Assembly: GCF_007097365.1 (NCBI RefSeq)
Contig: NZ_VJZR01000008.1
Coordinates: 97,373-161,372 of the forward strand
Length of the DNA: 64,000 nt
Direction of reading: 5' to 3'
Source of the DNA: Flavobacterium franklandianum
GTDB taxonomy: Bacteria > Bacteroidota > Bacteroidia > Flavobacteriales > Flavobacteriaceae
The stretch's first letter is position 1, and each line of letters opens with the position of its first letter. The notes below the pieces were generated by a model. It was not told the origin of the DNA and ran no database searches. It saw nothing but the letters and a program-made list of their open reading frames with translations. Below, piece after piece: positions 45,301 to 53,190 of the stretch. Both the position numbers and the translations under genes were made by a program.

Positions 45301-45377
45301 TTCAGATTTCAGATTTCAGATTTCAGATTTCAGATTTCAGATTTCAGATTTCAGATTTCAGATTTCAGATTTCAGAT
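45301..45377 (+). repeat. Tandem repeat (TTCAGAT)x11
   Basis: Eleven perfect heptamers begin one base after the TAA stop of the GH25 gene. They are followed by TAAGAATGATAAACATCTA, almost the same flank as the array behind recQ (50296-50358). Confidence 0.97.
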
Positions 45378-45420
45378 TAAGAATGATAAACATCTAGTAT
45401 GAAATATGATTTTTATTCTG

Positions 45421-45448
45421 CGACCTGCGACCTGCCACCTGCCATCTG
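45421..45448 (+). repeat. Short heptamer repeat CGACCTG/CCACCTG x4
   Basis: Four units (two CGACCTG, CCACCTG, CCATCTG) lie just before the lptB stop. They are GC-rich, unlike the other arrays, but have the same period. Confidence 0.85.
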
Positions 45449-45453
45449 TTCAA

Positions 45454-46194
45454 CTAAAACTCCAACTTCTTCTTTCTCAATTCGAAATTCTGACCTAAAT
45501 ACACCCGACGAACCATTTCATCTTCTACCAATTCTTCTGGTTTCCCTTCTTTCAAAATTCCACCTTCAAACATTAGATAGGTCTTGTCTGTAATTGCCAA
45601 AGTTTCTTGAACATTATGGTCGGTAATCAGGATTCCGATATTTTTATTTTTTAATTGCGCCACGATTCTCTGAATATCTTCAACGGCTACTGGGTCAACA
45701 CCGGCAAAAGGTTCATCTAGTAGAATAAATTTTGGATCGGTAGCCAAACAACGAGCAATTTCGGTACGACGACGTTCGCCACCCGACAGTAAATCGCCGC
45801 GGTTGGTGCGAATATGTCCCAAACCAAACTCCTCTATCAAGCTTTCCATTTTGGCTTGTTGTTCTTCTTTAGTGTGTTTGGTCAGTTGCAAAACACTCAA
45901 AATATTGTCTTCGACACTAAGTTTTCTAAAAACAGAAGCTTCTTGAGCCAAGTATCCAATGCCTTGTTGGGCTCTTTTGTACATTGGAAATTCAGTAATG
46001 TCTAAATCGTCAAGATAAATATGACCCAAATTGGGTTTTACCAATCCTACAATCATATAAAAAGAGGTTGTTTTTCCAGCGCCATTGGGCCCCAAAAGCC
46101 CTACAATTTCGCCCTGATTTACTTCTACCGAAACGCCTTTTACAACACTTCGTCCTTTATATGTTTTAACTAGATTTTCGGCTCTTAACTTCAT
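45454..46194 (-). CDS. lptB: LPS export ABC transporter ATP-binding protein
   Basis: 246 residues. Walker A is [19 protein letters not shown] near 33, the Q-loop region is [15 protein letters not shown] near 80, the signature is [20 protein letters not shown] near 133, and Walker B is [16 protein letters not shown] near 155. [23 protein letters not shown] (H-loop) closes it. GYLAQE.SVFRKL and FAGVDP are LptB-specific. It powers lipopolysaccharide transport with an LptF/G permease; a YjgP/Q-type gene is at 54397. It lies downstream of tatC by 30 bases. Confidence 0.95.
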   Translation of the reverse strand: MKLRAENLVKTYKGRSVVKGVSVEVNQGEIVGLLGPNGAGKTTSFYMIVGLVKPNLGHIYLDDLDITEFPMYKRAQQGIGYLAQEASVFRKLSVEDNILSVLQLTKHTKEEQQAKMESLIEEFGLGHIRTNRGDLLSGGERRRTEIARCLATDPKFILLDEPFAGVDPVAVEDIQRIVAQLKNKNIGILITDHNVQETLAITDKTYLMFEGGILKEGKPEELVEDEMVRRVYLGQNFELRKKKLEF

Positions 46195-46224
46195 TTTTCT
46201 TTTTTTTATTCAAAATTCCAACTT

Positions 46225-47046
46225 CTAACTAAGTTGTTCATTTTTTATTTTTCTTTTATGAACTATAGAAGATATTATTACACTCAATTCAAAAATAATC
46301 AGCATCGGAATGGCAACAATCGTTTGGCTAACTACGTCGGGTGGAGTTACAATGGCAGCTACTATCAGTACAATGACAATAGCATATTTTCTATATTTCC
46401 TCAGAAACTCTGGAGTTACTAATCCCAGTTTTGTTAGAAAATATATAATTATTGGTAATTCAAAAAATAAGCCACCAGCAATAACCGATGTTTTAAACAT
46501 TCCGATATAAGATTCCAAAGTAAATTGATTTTTAACCATTTCACTTACAGTGAATGTTGCGACAAAATTGACCGACATTGGAATAATCACAAAATAGCCA
46601 AAAAGCACCCCAGAAAAGAATAATAAAGAGGAAACAAAGATAAAAAATTTAGCATTTTTTTTCTCATTTACATATAAAGCAGGACTGATAAAGCTCCAAA
46701 TTTGCCACAAGATATATGGAAAAGCGAGTATGAAACCTGCCAATAAACACATCCAAACAAACATATTTACTTGTCCTTCCATTAGCGTATTCTGGATGAT
46801 AAAAGGCAATTCTTCGATACAAATACTTTCTCCAAAGTTTAATTGATGTGATAAATCACAAAATACACGATAGGTATAAAATGAGGGTCTTGTTGGGCCA
46901 AATATAATGGTGTCAAACAAAAAATCACTTACAAAATAGGTGAGGAATGCCATTATAATAATGGCTATTGTACTGCGAACTAATAACCATCTTAATTCTT
47001 CGAGGTGGTCTAAAAAAGACATTTCTTTAGATTGCTTTTTTCCCAT
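46225..47046 (-). CDS. tatC: Twin-arginine translocase subunit TatC
   Basis: 273 residues, six membrane helices. The N-terminus has MSFLDHLEELRWLLVRS (conserved HLxELR, residues about 11-17). A periplasmic loop at 60-90 is longer than in E. coli. The middle includes AFPYILWQIWSFISPALYVNEKK (FxxPxY region, PALY near 122). It forms the receptor core of the Tat system that moves folded proteins. It shares one base with the kdsD stop and is followed by lptB. Confidence 0.96.
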   Translation of the reverse strand: MGKKQSKEMSFLDHLEELRWLLVRSTIAIIIMAFLTYFVSDFLFDTIIFGPTRPSFYTYRVFCDLSHQLNFGESICIEELPFIIQNTLMEGQVNMFVWMCLLAGFILAFPYILWQIWSFISPALYVNEKKNAKFFIFVSSLLFFSGVLFGYFVIIPMSVNFVATFTVSEMVKNQFTLESYIGMFKTSVIAGGLFFELPIIIYFLTKLGLVTPEFLRKYRKYAIVIVLIVAAIVTPPDVVSQTIVAIPMLIIFELSVIISSIVHKRKIKNEQLS

Positions 47047-48011
47047 TATACGATTCCTTCTTTTAAAATATCATGTAAATGGACTATTCCTATGTATTGG
47101 TCATTGTCTGCAACAATTAATTGAGTGATTGAAAAATCTTCTAAAATATTTAGCGCCTCAACGACCATTGTAGAAGATTGAATCATTTTTGGATTTTTTG
47201 TCATAATATCTTTGGCTGTCAAATGCGAAAAAGTATCATTTTCATTGAGCATTCTACGGATATCTCCATCAGTGATTACGCCAATTACTTTGTCGTTTTC
47301 GACAACCGCTGTGGCTCCAAGCCTTTTTTCTGAAATTTCAAAAATCACTTTTTTTATTGGAGCATCTGGACTTACCATTGGTTTCAATGAGTTTTCAGTT
47401 AAATCTTTTACCTGAAGCAAAAGTTTTTTGCCTAAAGAACCACCAGGATGGTATTTTGCAAAATCCTCACGACTAAAATTGCGCAAATTCATTAAGCATA
47501 TTGCAAGAGCATCACCCATAACGAGTTGAGCCGTCGTGCTATTAGTTGGAGCTAGATTATGAGGACAGGATTCAGCATCGACTGTGGTATTCAAAACATA
47601 ATTGGATTCATTTGCCAAAAACGAAGTCGTATTACCAGTCATTGCAATTAATAGATTGCCAAAACGCTTCAAAATTGGAACAAGAATTTTTATTTCTGGG
47701 CTATTACCACTTTTTGAGATACAAAGCAAAATATCATTGGGTTGAACCATTCCTAGATCACCATGAATTGCCTCTGAAGCATGTAAAAAAAGTGAAGGTG
47801 TTCCAGTCGAATTGAATGTGGCTACCATTTTTTGAGCAATAATCGCACTTTTTCCAATTCCTGTAACAATCAATCTGCCTTTGGAATTGAATAATATTTG
47901 CGTGGCATCTGCAAAGCTAATGTCTATGAAATCAATGAGTTTTGCAATAGACTCACTTTCAGAGAGAATGGTCTTTTTTGCCAAAATCAAAATATTTTCT
48001 TTTGTGTTCAA
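47046..48011 (-). CDS. kdsD: Arabinose-5-phosphate isomerase (KpsF/GutQ type)
   Basis: 321 residues if translation starts at the TTG at 48011 (reading LNTKENILILAKKTILSESE, first residue Met). The frame is open to 48089, but the family length of about 320 and the sequence start favour the TTG. An SIS domain at about 35-170 has LIVTGIGKSAIIAQKMVATF and CISKSGNSPEIKILVPILKR. Two CBS domains follow from about 205. KAxPHNL-like residues are seen as SCPHNLAPTNSTT. It converts ribulose-5-phosphate to arabinose-5-phosphate for Kdo, the LPS inner-core sugar. It fits beside lptB. Confidence 0.93.
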   Translation of the reverse strand: MNTKENILILAKKTILSESESIAKLIDFIDISFADATQILFNSKGRLIVTGIGKSAIIAQKMVATFNSTGTPSLFLHASEAIHGDLGMVQPNDILLCISKSGNSPEIKILVPILKRFGNLLIAMTGNTTSFLANESNYVLNTTVDAESCPHNLAPTNSTTAQLVMGDALAICLMNLRNFSREDFAKYHPGGSLGKKLLLQVKDLTENSLKPMVSPDAPIKKVIFEISEKRLGATAVVENDKVIGVITDGDIRRMLNENDTFSHLTAKDIMTKNPKMIQSSTMVVEALNILEDFSITQLIVADNDQYIGIVHLHDILKEGIV

Positions 48012-48031
48012 AATAGAATTTTTATAAAAAT

Positions 48032-48061
48032 TTGTGAGTTCCAAAGAAATTAGTATCTTTA
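48032..48061 (+). promoter_or_regulatory. Promoter of recQ
   Basis: TTG at 48032-48034, 19 bases, then TATCTTTA at 48054-48061, one mismatch to TAnnTTTG, ending 37 bases before the recQ ATG. It lies inside the upstream open frame of kdsD, further support for the TTG start of that gene. Confidence 0.5.
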
Positions 48062-48098
48062 TGAAACGCAAATTTAGATAAAATACCATTAATAAAGA

Positions 48099-50294
48099 AT
48101 GAATTCAAACGAAATTGACATCCACAAAGAATTAAAGAAGTATTTTGGCTTCAGCCAATTCAAAGGTTTACAGGAACAAGTTATAAAAAGTATTCTCAAT
48201 AAAGAAAACACTTTTGTAATTATGCCTACAGGCGGAGGTAAATCGCTTTGTTATCAATTACCAGCATTAGTTCAAGAAGGAACGGCTATTGTTGTTTCTC
48301 CTTTAATTGCTTTAATGAAGAATCAAGTTGATGCTATACGAAGTTTGTCTTCTGAAAATGGAGTAGCTCATGTTTTAAACTCTTCCCTTACAAAAACAGA
48401 AATTACTCAAGTCAAAAAAGATATTACTTCAGGTTTAACCAAGCTTTTGTATGTGGCTCCCGAATCTTTAACCAAGGAAGAATATGTAACGTTCCTTCAA
48501 ACTGTCCCCATTTCCTTTGTAGCTATTGATGAAGCACATTGCATCTCAGAATGGGGACACGACTTTAGACCTGAATATCGAAATCTAAAACATATTATCA
48601 AGCAATTAGGCAGTGTTCCTATTATAGGACTTACCGCTACAGCTACGCCAAAAGTTCAGGAAGATATCTTGAAAAACTTGGATATGGTTGATGCAACAAC
48701 TTACAAAGCTTCGTTTAACAGACCTAATTTGTATTATGAAGTGCGTACTAAAACTAAAAATATTGAATCGGATATTATTCGTTTCATAAAGTTGTATAAA
48801 GGAAAATCAGGAATTATTTATTGTTTAAGTCGCAAAAAAGTAGAAGCCATTGCCGAAGTTTTGCAAGTAAATGGAATTAGCGCTGTACCGTATCACGCCG
48901 GTTTAGATGCCAAAACTCGAGCTAAACATCAGGATATGTTTTTGATGGAAGATGTAGATGTTGTCGTGGCTACAATTGCTTTCGGTATGGGAATCGACAA
49001 ACCCGATGTGCGTTTTGTGATTCACCACGATATTCCAAAATCATTAGAAAGTTATTACCAAGAAACGGGTCGTGCTGGTCGTGATGGTGGCGAAGGTCAT
49101 TGTATGGCTTACTATTCATATAAAGATGTAGAAAAACTCGAAAAATTCTTATCAGGAAAACCGGTTGCCGAACAGGAAATTGGATTTGCGTTATTGCAGG
49201 AAGTAGTTGCTTATGCTGAGACCTCGATGTCAAGAAGAAAATTTCTTTTGCATTATTTCGGTGAAGAATTCGATAATGAAACCGGAGAAGGTGGCGATAT
49301 GGATGACAATGTTCGCAATCCAAAAGTGAAGGTTGAAGCCCAAAAACAAGTGGTTAAATTACTCGAAGTCGTTCGTGACACCAAACATATTTATAAATCC
49401 AAAGAAGTGGTATTTACACTTATTGGTCGTGTAAATGCAGTGATAAAAGCGCATCGAACTGATATTCAATCATTTTTTGGTTCGGGTAAAGATCATGACG
49501 AAAAATATTGGATGGCATTATTGCGACAAGTATTAGTTGATGGATTATTATCTAAAGATATCGAAACGTATGGTGTGGTGAAAATCACGAAAAAAGGATT
49601 GGATTTTATAAAAAAACCAAATTCTTTTATGATGTCCGAAGATCACGAATACAACGAATCCGAAGATGAAGCTATCGTAACGGCTGCAAAAGGAACTGGC
49701 GTTGCCGATGAAGTTTTGATGGGAATGTTGCGTGACTTACGTAAAAAAGTAGCCAAAAAACTTGGTGTTCCTCCGTTTGTAGTTTTTCAAGACCCCTCAC
49801 TCGAAGATATGGCTTTGAAATACCCAATTTCGATGGATGAGTTAATCAATACTCACGGAGTTGGAGAAGGAAAAGCCAAGAAATATGGCAAAGAATTTAT
49901 AACCTTAATCAATCAATATGTTGAGGAGAATGATATTATTCGTCCCGAAGATTTAGTTGTAAAATCGACAGGAGCCAATTCAATAAATAAATTGTACATC
50001 ATTCAAAACATTGACAGAAAATTACCACTCAGCGATATAGCGTCCGCCAAAGGTTTGACGATGGAGGCCTTGATCACCGAAATGGAACAGATAGTAAATT
50101 CTGGAACTAAATTAAATATCAAGTATTGGATTGACGAAATGCTAGACGATGACCAGCAAGAAGAAATTCACGACTATTTTATGGAATCCCATTCCGATAA
50201 TATCGAAGAAGCACTCAAAGAATTTGACGGCGATTATGACATTGACGAATTGCGATTGATGCGAATTAAATTTATTAGCGAAGTGGCGAATTAA
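48099..50294 (+). CDS. recQ: ATP-dependent DNA helicase RecQ
   Basis: 731 residues. The helicase core has Walker A MPTGGGKSLCYQLPAL near 45, SFVAIDEAHCISEWGHDFRP near 140-160 (DEAH), IGLTATATPKVQEDI near 178, and QETGRAGRDGGEG near 325 (motif VI). The RQC region around 380-510 lacks an obvious CxxC zinc site: where E. coli has a four-cysteine cluster, RRKFLLHYFGEEFDNETGEG follows without cysteines. An HRDC domain is at about 560-620. The protein is about 120 residues longer than E. coli RecQ, with a C-terminal helix-rich tail. It unwinds DNA in recombination repair. Confidence 0.95.
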   Translation: MNSNEIDIHKELKKYFGFSQFKGLQEQVIKSILNKENTFVIMPTGGGKSLCYQLPALVQEGTAIVVSPLIALMKNQVDAIRSLSSENGVAHVLNSSLTKTEITQVKKDITSGLTKLLYVAPESLTKEEYVTFLQTVPISFVAIDEAHCISEWGHDFRPEYRNLKHIIKQLGSVPIIGLTATATPKVQEDILKNLDMVDATTYKASFNRPNLYYEVRTKTKNIESDIIRFIKLYKGKSGIIYCLSRKKVEAIAEVLQVNGISAVPYHAGLDAKTRAKHQDMFLMEDVDVVVATIAFGMGIDKPDVRFVIHHDIPKSLESYYQETGRAGRDGGEGHCMAYYSYKDVEKLEKFLSGKPVAEQEIGFALLQEVVAYAETSMSRRKFLLHYFGEEFDNETGEGGDMDDNVRNPKVKVEAQKQVVKLLEVVRDTKHIYKSKEVVFTLIGRVNAVIKAHRTDIQSFFGSGKDHDEKYWMALLRQVLVDGLLSKDIETYGVVKITKKGLDFIKKPNSFMMSEDHEYNESEDEAIVTAAKGTGVADEVLMGMLRDLRKKVAKKLGVPPFVVFQDPSLEDMALKYPISMDELINTHGVGEGKAKKYGKEFITLINQYVEENDIIRPEDLVVKSTGANSINKLYIIQNIDRKLPLSDIASAKGLTMEALITEMEQIVNSGTKLNIKYWIDEMLDDDQQEEIHDYFMESHSDNIEEALKEFDGDYDIDELRLMRIKFISEVAN

Positions 50295-50295
50295 A

Positions 50296-50358
50296 TTCAG
50301 ATTTCAGATTTCAGATTTCAGATTTCAGATTTCAGATTTCAGATTTCAGATTTCAGAT
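50296..50358 (+). repeat. Tandem repeat (TTCAGAT)x9
   Basis: Nine perfect heptamers begin one base after the recQ TAA stop and end in TAAGAAGGTTAAACATCTA. This is the same element as at 45301, with two units fewer. Confidence 0.97.
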
Positions 50359-50381
50359 TAAGAAGGTTAAACATCTATATA

Positions 50382-50427
50382 AAAAAAACGAAAACGTCTT
50401 GACATTTCAGGGCATTTTCGTTTTTTT
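50382..50427. terminator. Intrinsic terminator downstream of recQ
   Basis: A 13-bp stem AAAAAAACGAAAA / TTTTCGTTTTTTT (50382-50394, 50415-50427) has a 20-base loop. It can work in both directions. Confidence 0.6.
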
Positions 50428-50483
50428 GCTAACTGCTAACTGCTAACTGCTAACTGCTAACTGCTAACTGCTAACTGCTAACT
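50428..50483 (+). repeat. Tandem repeat (GCTAACT)x8
   Basis: Eight perfect heptamers directly behind the terminator, in front of the 3' end of the converging small gene. Confidence 0.97.
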
Positions 50484-50496
50484 GGCAATCTGTTAA

Positions 50497-50730
50497 CTAA
50501 AAAACTTCCCCACGATGCGGTTTCAAAGCATCTCGAACTTGAATCATTGTTTCATCGGTAACGACCATATAAGCAATCGCATACATTTCGTTAAGAACTT
50601 CAAAACCGGTAATATTGGGCGACAGTTTCTCGGCAATGATATATTCCTTCAAATGAATTTCGTGATGTTCGGCCGTTTTTGCTGAAGCAGGACCACGAAA
50701 ATCCCATATTAGTTTTATTTGTCTGGACAT
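50497..50730 (-). CDS. Conserved hypothetical protein, 77 residues
   Basis: It starts MSRQIKLIWDFRGPASAKTA. Other landmarks are HHEIHLKEYIIAEKL, GFEVLNEMYAIAYMVVTDET and a C-terminal LKPHRGEVF. It is small and soluble, with no signal peptide, and the two histidines HH near 22 are notable. Function is unknown to me. The codon use and the intact frame between a terminator and a start-side gap support a real gene. It stands alone, convergent with recQ and divergent from the FAD dehydrogenase gene. Confidence 0.75.
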   Translation of the reverse strand: MSRQIKLIWDFRGPASAKTAEHHEIHLKEYIIAEKLSPNITGFEVLNEMYAIAYMVVTDETMIQVRDALKPHRGEVF

Positions 50731-50839
50731 TTTGAATGTTTTTAGACTGTAAAGTTACAAAGTCTAATTTGAAAAAAGCCGAATTTCAAAATTTGAAAAT
50801 GGATTTTGTAATCATTAAGTAAAGTTCACTTCAAAGTAC

Positions 50840-50847
50840 TATTTTTG
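50840..50847 (+). promoter_or_regulatory. -7 box TATTTTTG upstream of the FAD dehydrogenase gene
   Basis: A full TAnnTTTG match 41 bases before the ATG at 50888. It supports that ATG over the TTG at 50858. Confidence 0.5.
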
Positions 50848-50887
50848 CATTTCGTTATTGGATTCAAATAACTCAATCTACTGCAAA

Positions 50888-52450
50888 ATGCCTCAAGATC
50901 TTCTCTTTCAAGTATCGCCAGAAATAGCTACAAACGAACTGTTGCTCAAACAACATATTTCCAAATTAATTCGGGTCGATTTCAAAGAAATCCAACATAT
51001 TTCGATTCTGAAACGCTCGATTGATGCGCGCCAAAAAGCCGTGAAATTCAATTTGAAAGTCACTATTTATTTGGTTGGTGAGCCCATTCAAGAAGCTAAA
51101 ATCGAACTTCCTGAATATAAAAATGTCGAAAACGCACAAGAAGTTATCGTTGTGGGCGCTGGTCCTGCGGGATTATTTGCCGCTTTGCAATTGATAGAAT
51201 TGGGTTTAAAACCAATAGTAATCGAGCGTGGAAAAGACGTTCGAGGTCGTCGTAGGGATTTAAAAGCCATCAATGTGGATCATATTGTGGATGAAGATTC
51301 CAATTATTGTTTTGGCGAAGGCGGAGCAGGAACTTATTCGGATGGAAAATTATACACGCGATCCAAAAAACGAGGCGATGTAACACGAATTTTGGAGTTA
51401 TTCGTCGCTTATGGAGCTTCACAAGATATTTTGGTCGATGCCCATCCGCATATTGGAACCAATAAATTACCACAAATCATTCAGGATATGCGGGAGAAAA
51501 TTATCGAAATGGGAGGAAAAGTCCTTTTCGAAACCCGATTGACCGATATCCTCATCAAAAATAACGAAGTGCAAGGTATTGTGACCAAAAACGGAGACAC
51601 GATTCTTGCCAACAAAATAATCCTAGCCACAGGACATTCTGCGCGAGATATTTTTGAATTATTAGATAGAAAACAAATTTTTATCGAAGCCAAAGCATTT
51701 GCCTTGGGCGTTCGAGCCGAGCATCCACAATCATTAATTGACAGTATTCAATACAGTTGCGATTATCGTGGGGAACATTTGCCACCATCACCTTATTCCA
51801 TCGTGAAGCAAGTAGGAGGCAGGGGAATGTATTCTTTTTGTATGTGTCCCGGCGGCGTGATTGCGCCTTGTGCGACAAGTCCCGGCGAAGTAGTTACGAA
51901 TGGTTGGTCACCATCCAAAAGAGATCAAGCTACTGCCAATTCTGGAATTGTTATCGAATTGAAACTCGAAGATTTCAAGCCGTTTGCCAAATTTGGTGCT
52001 TTGGCTGGAATGGAATTCCAAAAAAGTATCGAACAAAAGGCTTGGCATTTGGCGGGTCAGACCCAAAAAGTTCCTACCCAAAAAATGGTCGATTTTACCC
52101 AAAATAAAGTATCCTCTAATATCCCAAAAACGTCTTATGTTCCTGGAACGACTTCGGTAGAAATGGGCGAAGTTTTCCCCGGATTTCTTACCCAAATATT
52201 ACGGGAAGGTTTTGTCGAATTTGGAAAATCAATGCGTGGTTTCTTGACCAATGAAGCCGTTCTTCACGCGCCAGAATCGAGAACTTCTTCGCCAGTGCGC
52301 ATTCCCAGAGATTCAGAAACATTGGAACACCTTCAAATAAAAGGCTTGTATCCTTGTGGAGAAGGTGCAGGTTATGCCGGAGGAATTATCTCCGCTGCGA
52401 TTGATGGCGAGAAATGTGCGTTGAAGATTGGGGAAATTTTAAAGCCGTAG
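50888..52450 (+). CDS. NAD(P)/FAD-dependent oxidoreductase
   Basis: 520 residues from the ATG at 50888 (MPQDLLFQVSPEIATNELLL). An N-terminal domain of about 80 residues has KRSIDARQKAVKFNLKVTIY. It is followed by the dinucleotide-binding fold EVIVVGAGPAGLFAALQLIE near 90 (GxGxxG) and CFGEGGAGTYSDGKLYTRSK near 150. The NAD-binding NKIILATGHSARDIFELL is near 260. The C-terminal LYPCGEGAGYAGGIISAAID holds the GEGxGYAGG flavin motif. It resembles the large uncharacterised FAD-dependent dehydrogenase family. No substrate can be named. It is followed by a degenerate REP sequence and the RAYT gene. Confidence 0.88.
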   Translation: MPQDLLFQVSPEIATNELLLKQHISKLIRVDFKEIQHISILKRSIDARQKAVKFNLKVTIYLVGEPIQEAKIELPEYKNVENAQEVIVVGAGPAGLFAALQLIELGLKPIVIERGKDVRGRRRDLKAINVDHIVDEDSNYCFGEGGAGTYSDGKLYTRSKKRGDVTRILELFVAYGASQDILVDAHPHIGTNKLPQIIQDMREKIIEMGGKVLFETRLTDILIKNNEVQGIVTKNGDTILANKIILATGHSARDIFELLDRKQIFIEAKAFALGVRAEHPQSLIDSIQYSCDYRGEHLPPSPYSIVKQVGGRGMYSFCMCPGGVIAPCATSPGEVVTNGWSPSKRDQATANSGIVIELKLEDFKPFAKFGALAGMEFQKSIEQKAWHLAGQTQKVPTQKMVDFTQNKVSSNIPKTSYVPGTTSVEMGEVFPGFLTQILREGFVEFGKSMRGFLTNEAVLHAPESRTSSPVRIPRDSETLEHLQIKGLYPCGEGAGYAGGIISAAIDGEKCALKIGEILKP

Positions 52451-52490
52451 GGACAGGTCACAACCTATCCGTACTGTCCGTACAGGATAG
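52447..52490. repeat. Degenerate REP-type palindrome upstream of the RAYT gene
   Basis: It begins with GTAGGGACAGGTC, like the perfect palindrome at 52614, then degenerates. A CTATCC/GGATAG inverted repeat with inner GTAC pairs follows. It overlaps the last codon of the FAD dehydrogenase gene. Confidence 0.7.
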
Positions 52491-52508
52491 TAATAATAAA
52501 TTATTTGT

Positions 52509-53051
52509 ATGAAAAATAGAAAACGCAATCGAATGTTGGGTTATGATTATTCGCAAAATAATTTGTATTTCGTTACGATTTGCGTGCATAATAAAATATG
52601 TTGTTTTGGTGATGTAGGGACAGGTCGCGACCTGTCCCTACAAATCGATAATCAAAATGATATCGATAATCCAAATCATACAATTCGGAAAATGAATTTG
52701 AATGAATTTGGGGGAATTGCAGAGAATCAATGGGAATGGTTAGCAAATCAATATCCATATATTGTTTTGTATTCTTTTATTGTTATGCCCAATCACGTTC
52801 ACGGAGTGATTGAAATTAATTCGGATTTAGTGATGGATAAATCAATAAAAATCAAGTCGTTATCTGAATTGATAGGAGCGTATAAAACCACATCTTCCAA
52901 ACAAATTCATCTTTTGGGAAATAAAGAATTTGCTTGGCAACGTTCTTTTCACGATTATATCATTAGGGATGATGCAGCTTATGAAAGAATTTGTAATTAT
53001 ATTGAAACCAATCCTGAAAGATGGGAGAAAGATACTTTTCATGAGCAATAA
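52509..53051 (+). CDS. REP-associated tyrosine transposase (RAYT)
   Basis: 180 residues of the Y1/HUH transposase family. NNLYFVTICVHNKICCFG at the start, VMPNHVHGVIEI (HUH histidines 96 and 98) and FAWQRSFHDYIIRDDAAYER then NYIETNPERW are typical. A tyrosine in the last helix (probably Tyr164) would be the nucleophile. These enzymes move REP palindromes. Strikingly, a perfect 28-bp REP palindrome lies inside the gene in frame and encodes residues 36-44 (VGTGRDLSL). A second, degenerate REP lies upstream. The frame is intact, so the enzyme may be active. Confidence 0.9.
   Translation: MKNRKRNRMLGYDYSQNNLYFVTICVHNKICCFGDVGTGRDLSLQIDNQNDIDNPNHTIRKMNLNEFGGIAENQWEWLANQYPYIVLYSFIVMPNHVHGVIEINSDLVMDKSIKIKSLSELIGAYKTTSSKQIHLLGNKEFAWQRSFHDYIIRDDAAYERICNYIETNPERWEKDTFHEQ
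52614..52641. repeat. Perfect 28-bp REP palindrome inside the RAYT gene
   Basis: Each half reads GTAGGGACAGGTCG on its own strand, so the two arms are fully complementary with no loop. Its left half matches the start of the degenerate element at 52447. Confidence 0.92.
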
Positions 53052-53119
53052 AACATAATAGGCAACTAAGTATATTATCTGTTCAAAATACTAATGTTAA
53101 ATAAAATCCTAAATCCTTT

Positions 53120-53133
53120 CCCGAAGTGTCGGG
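53120..53133. repeat. Small CCCGA-N4-TCGGG hairpin
   Basis: CCCGA AGTG TCGGG in the tgt upstream region. The same stem recurs at 53164-53177 and in the terminator at 8518-8532. Confidence 0.55.
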
Positions 53134-53151
53134 ACTAAATCTTAAATAAAT

Positions 53152-53159
53152 TATCTTTG
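53152..53159 (+). promoter_or_regulatory. -7 box TATCTTTG upstream of tgt
   Basis: A full TAnnTTTG match 31 bases before the tgt ATG. The hairpin CCCGA-ACAG-TCGGG (53164-53177) would lie at the very 5' end of the mRNA. Confidence 0.6.
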
Positions 53160-53190
53160 CGCACCCGAACAGTCGGGAGAAAAAAGATTT

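Noticed and set aside
47546..47815. 89-codon plus-strand frame opposite kdsD
   Set aside because: A shadow of the well-supported SIS/CBS gene on the other strand.
45301..50483. CRISPR array
   Set aside because: The units are 7 bp in direct tandem without spacers, and no cas genes are nearby.
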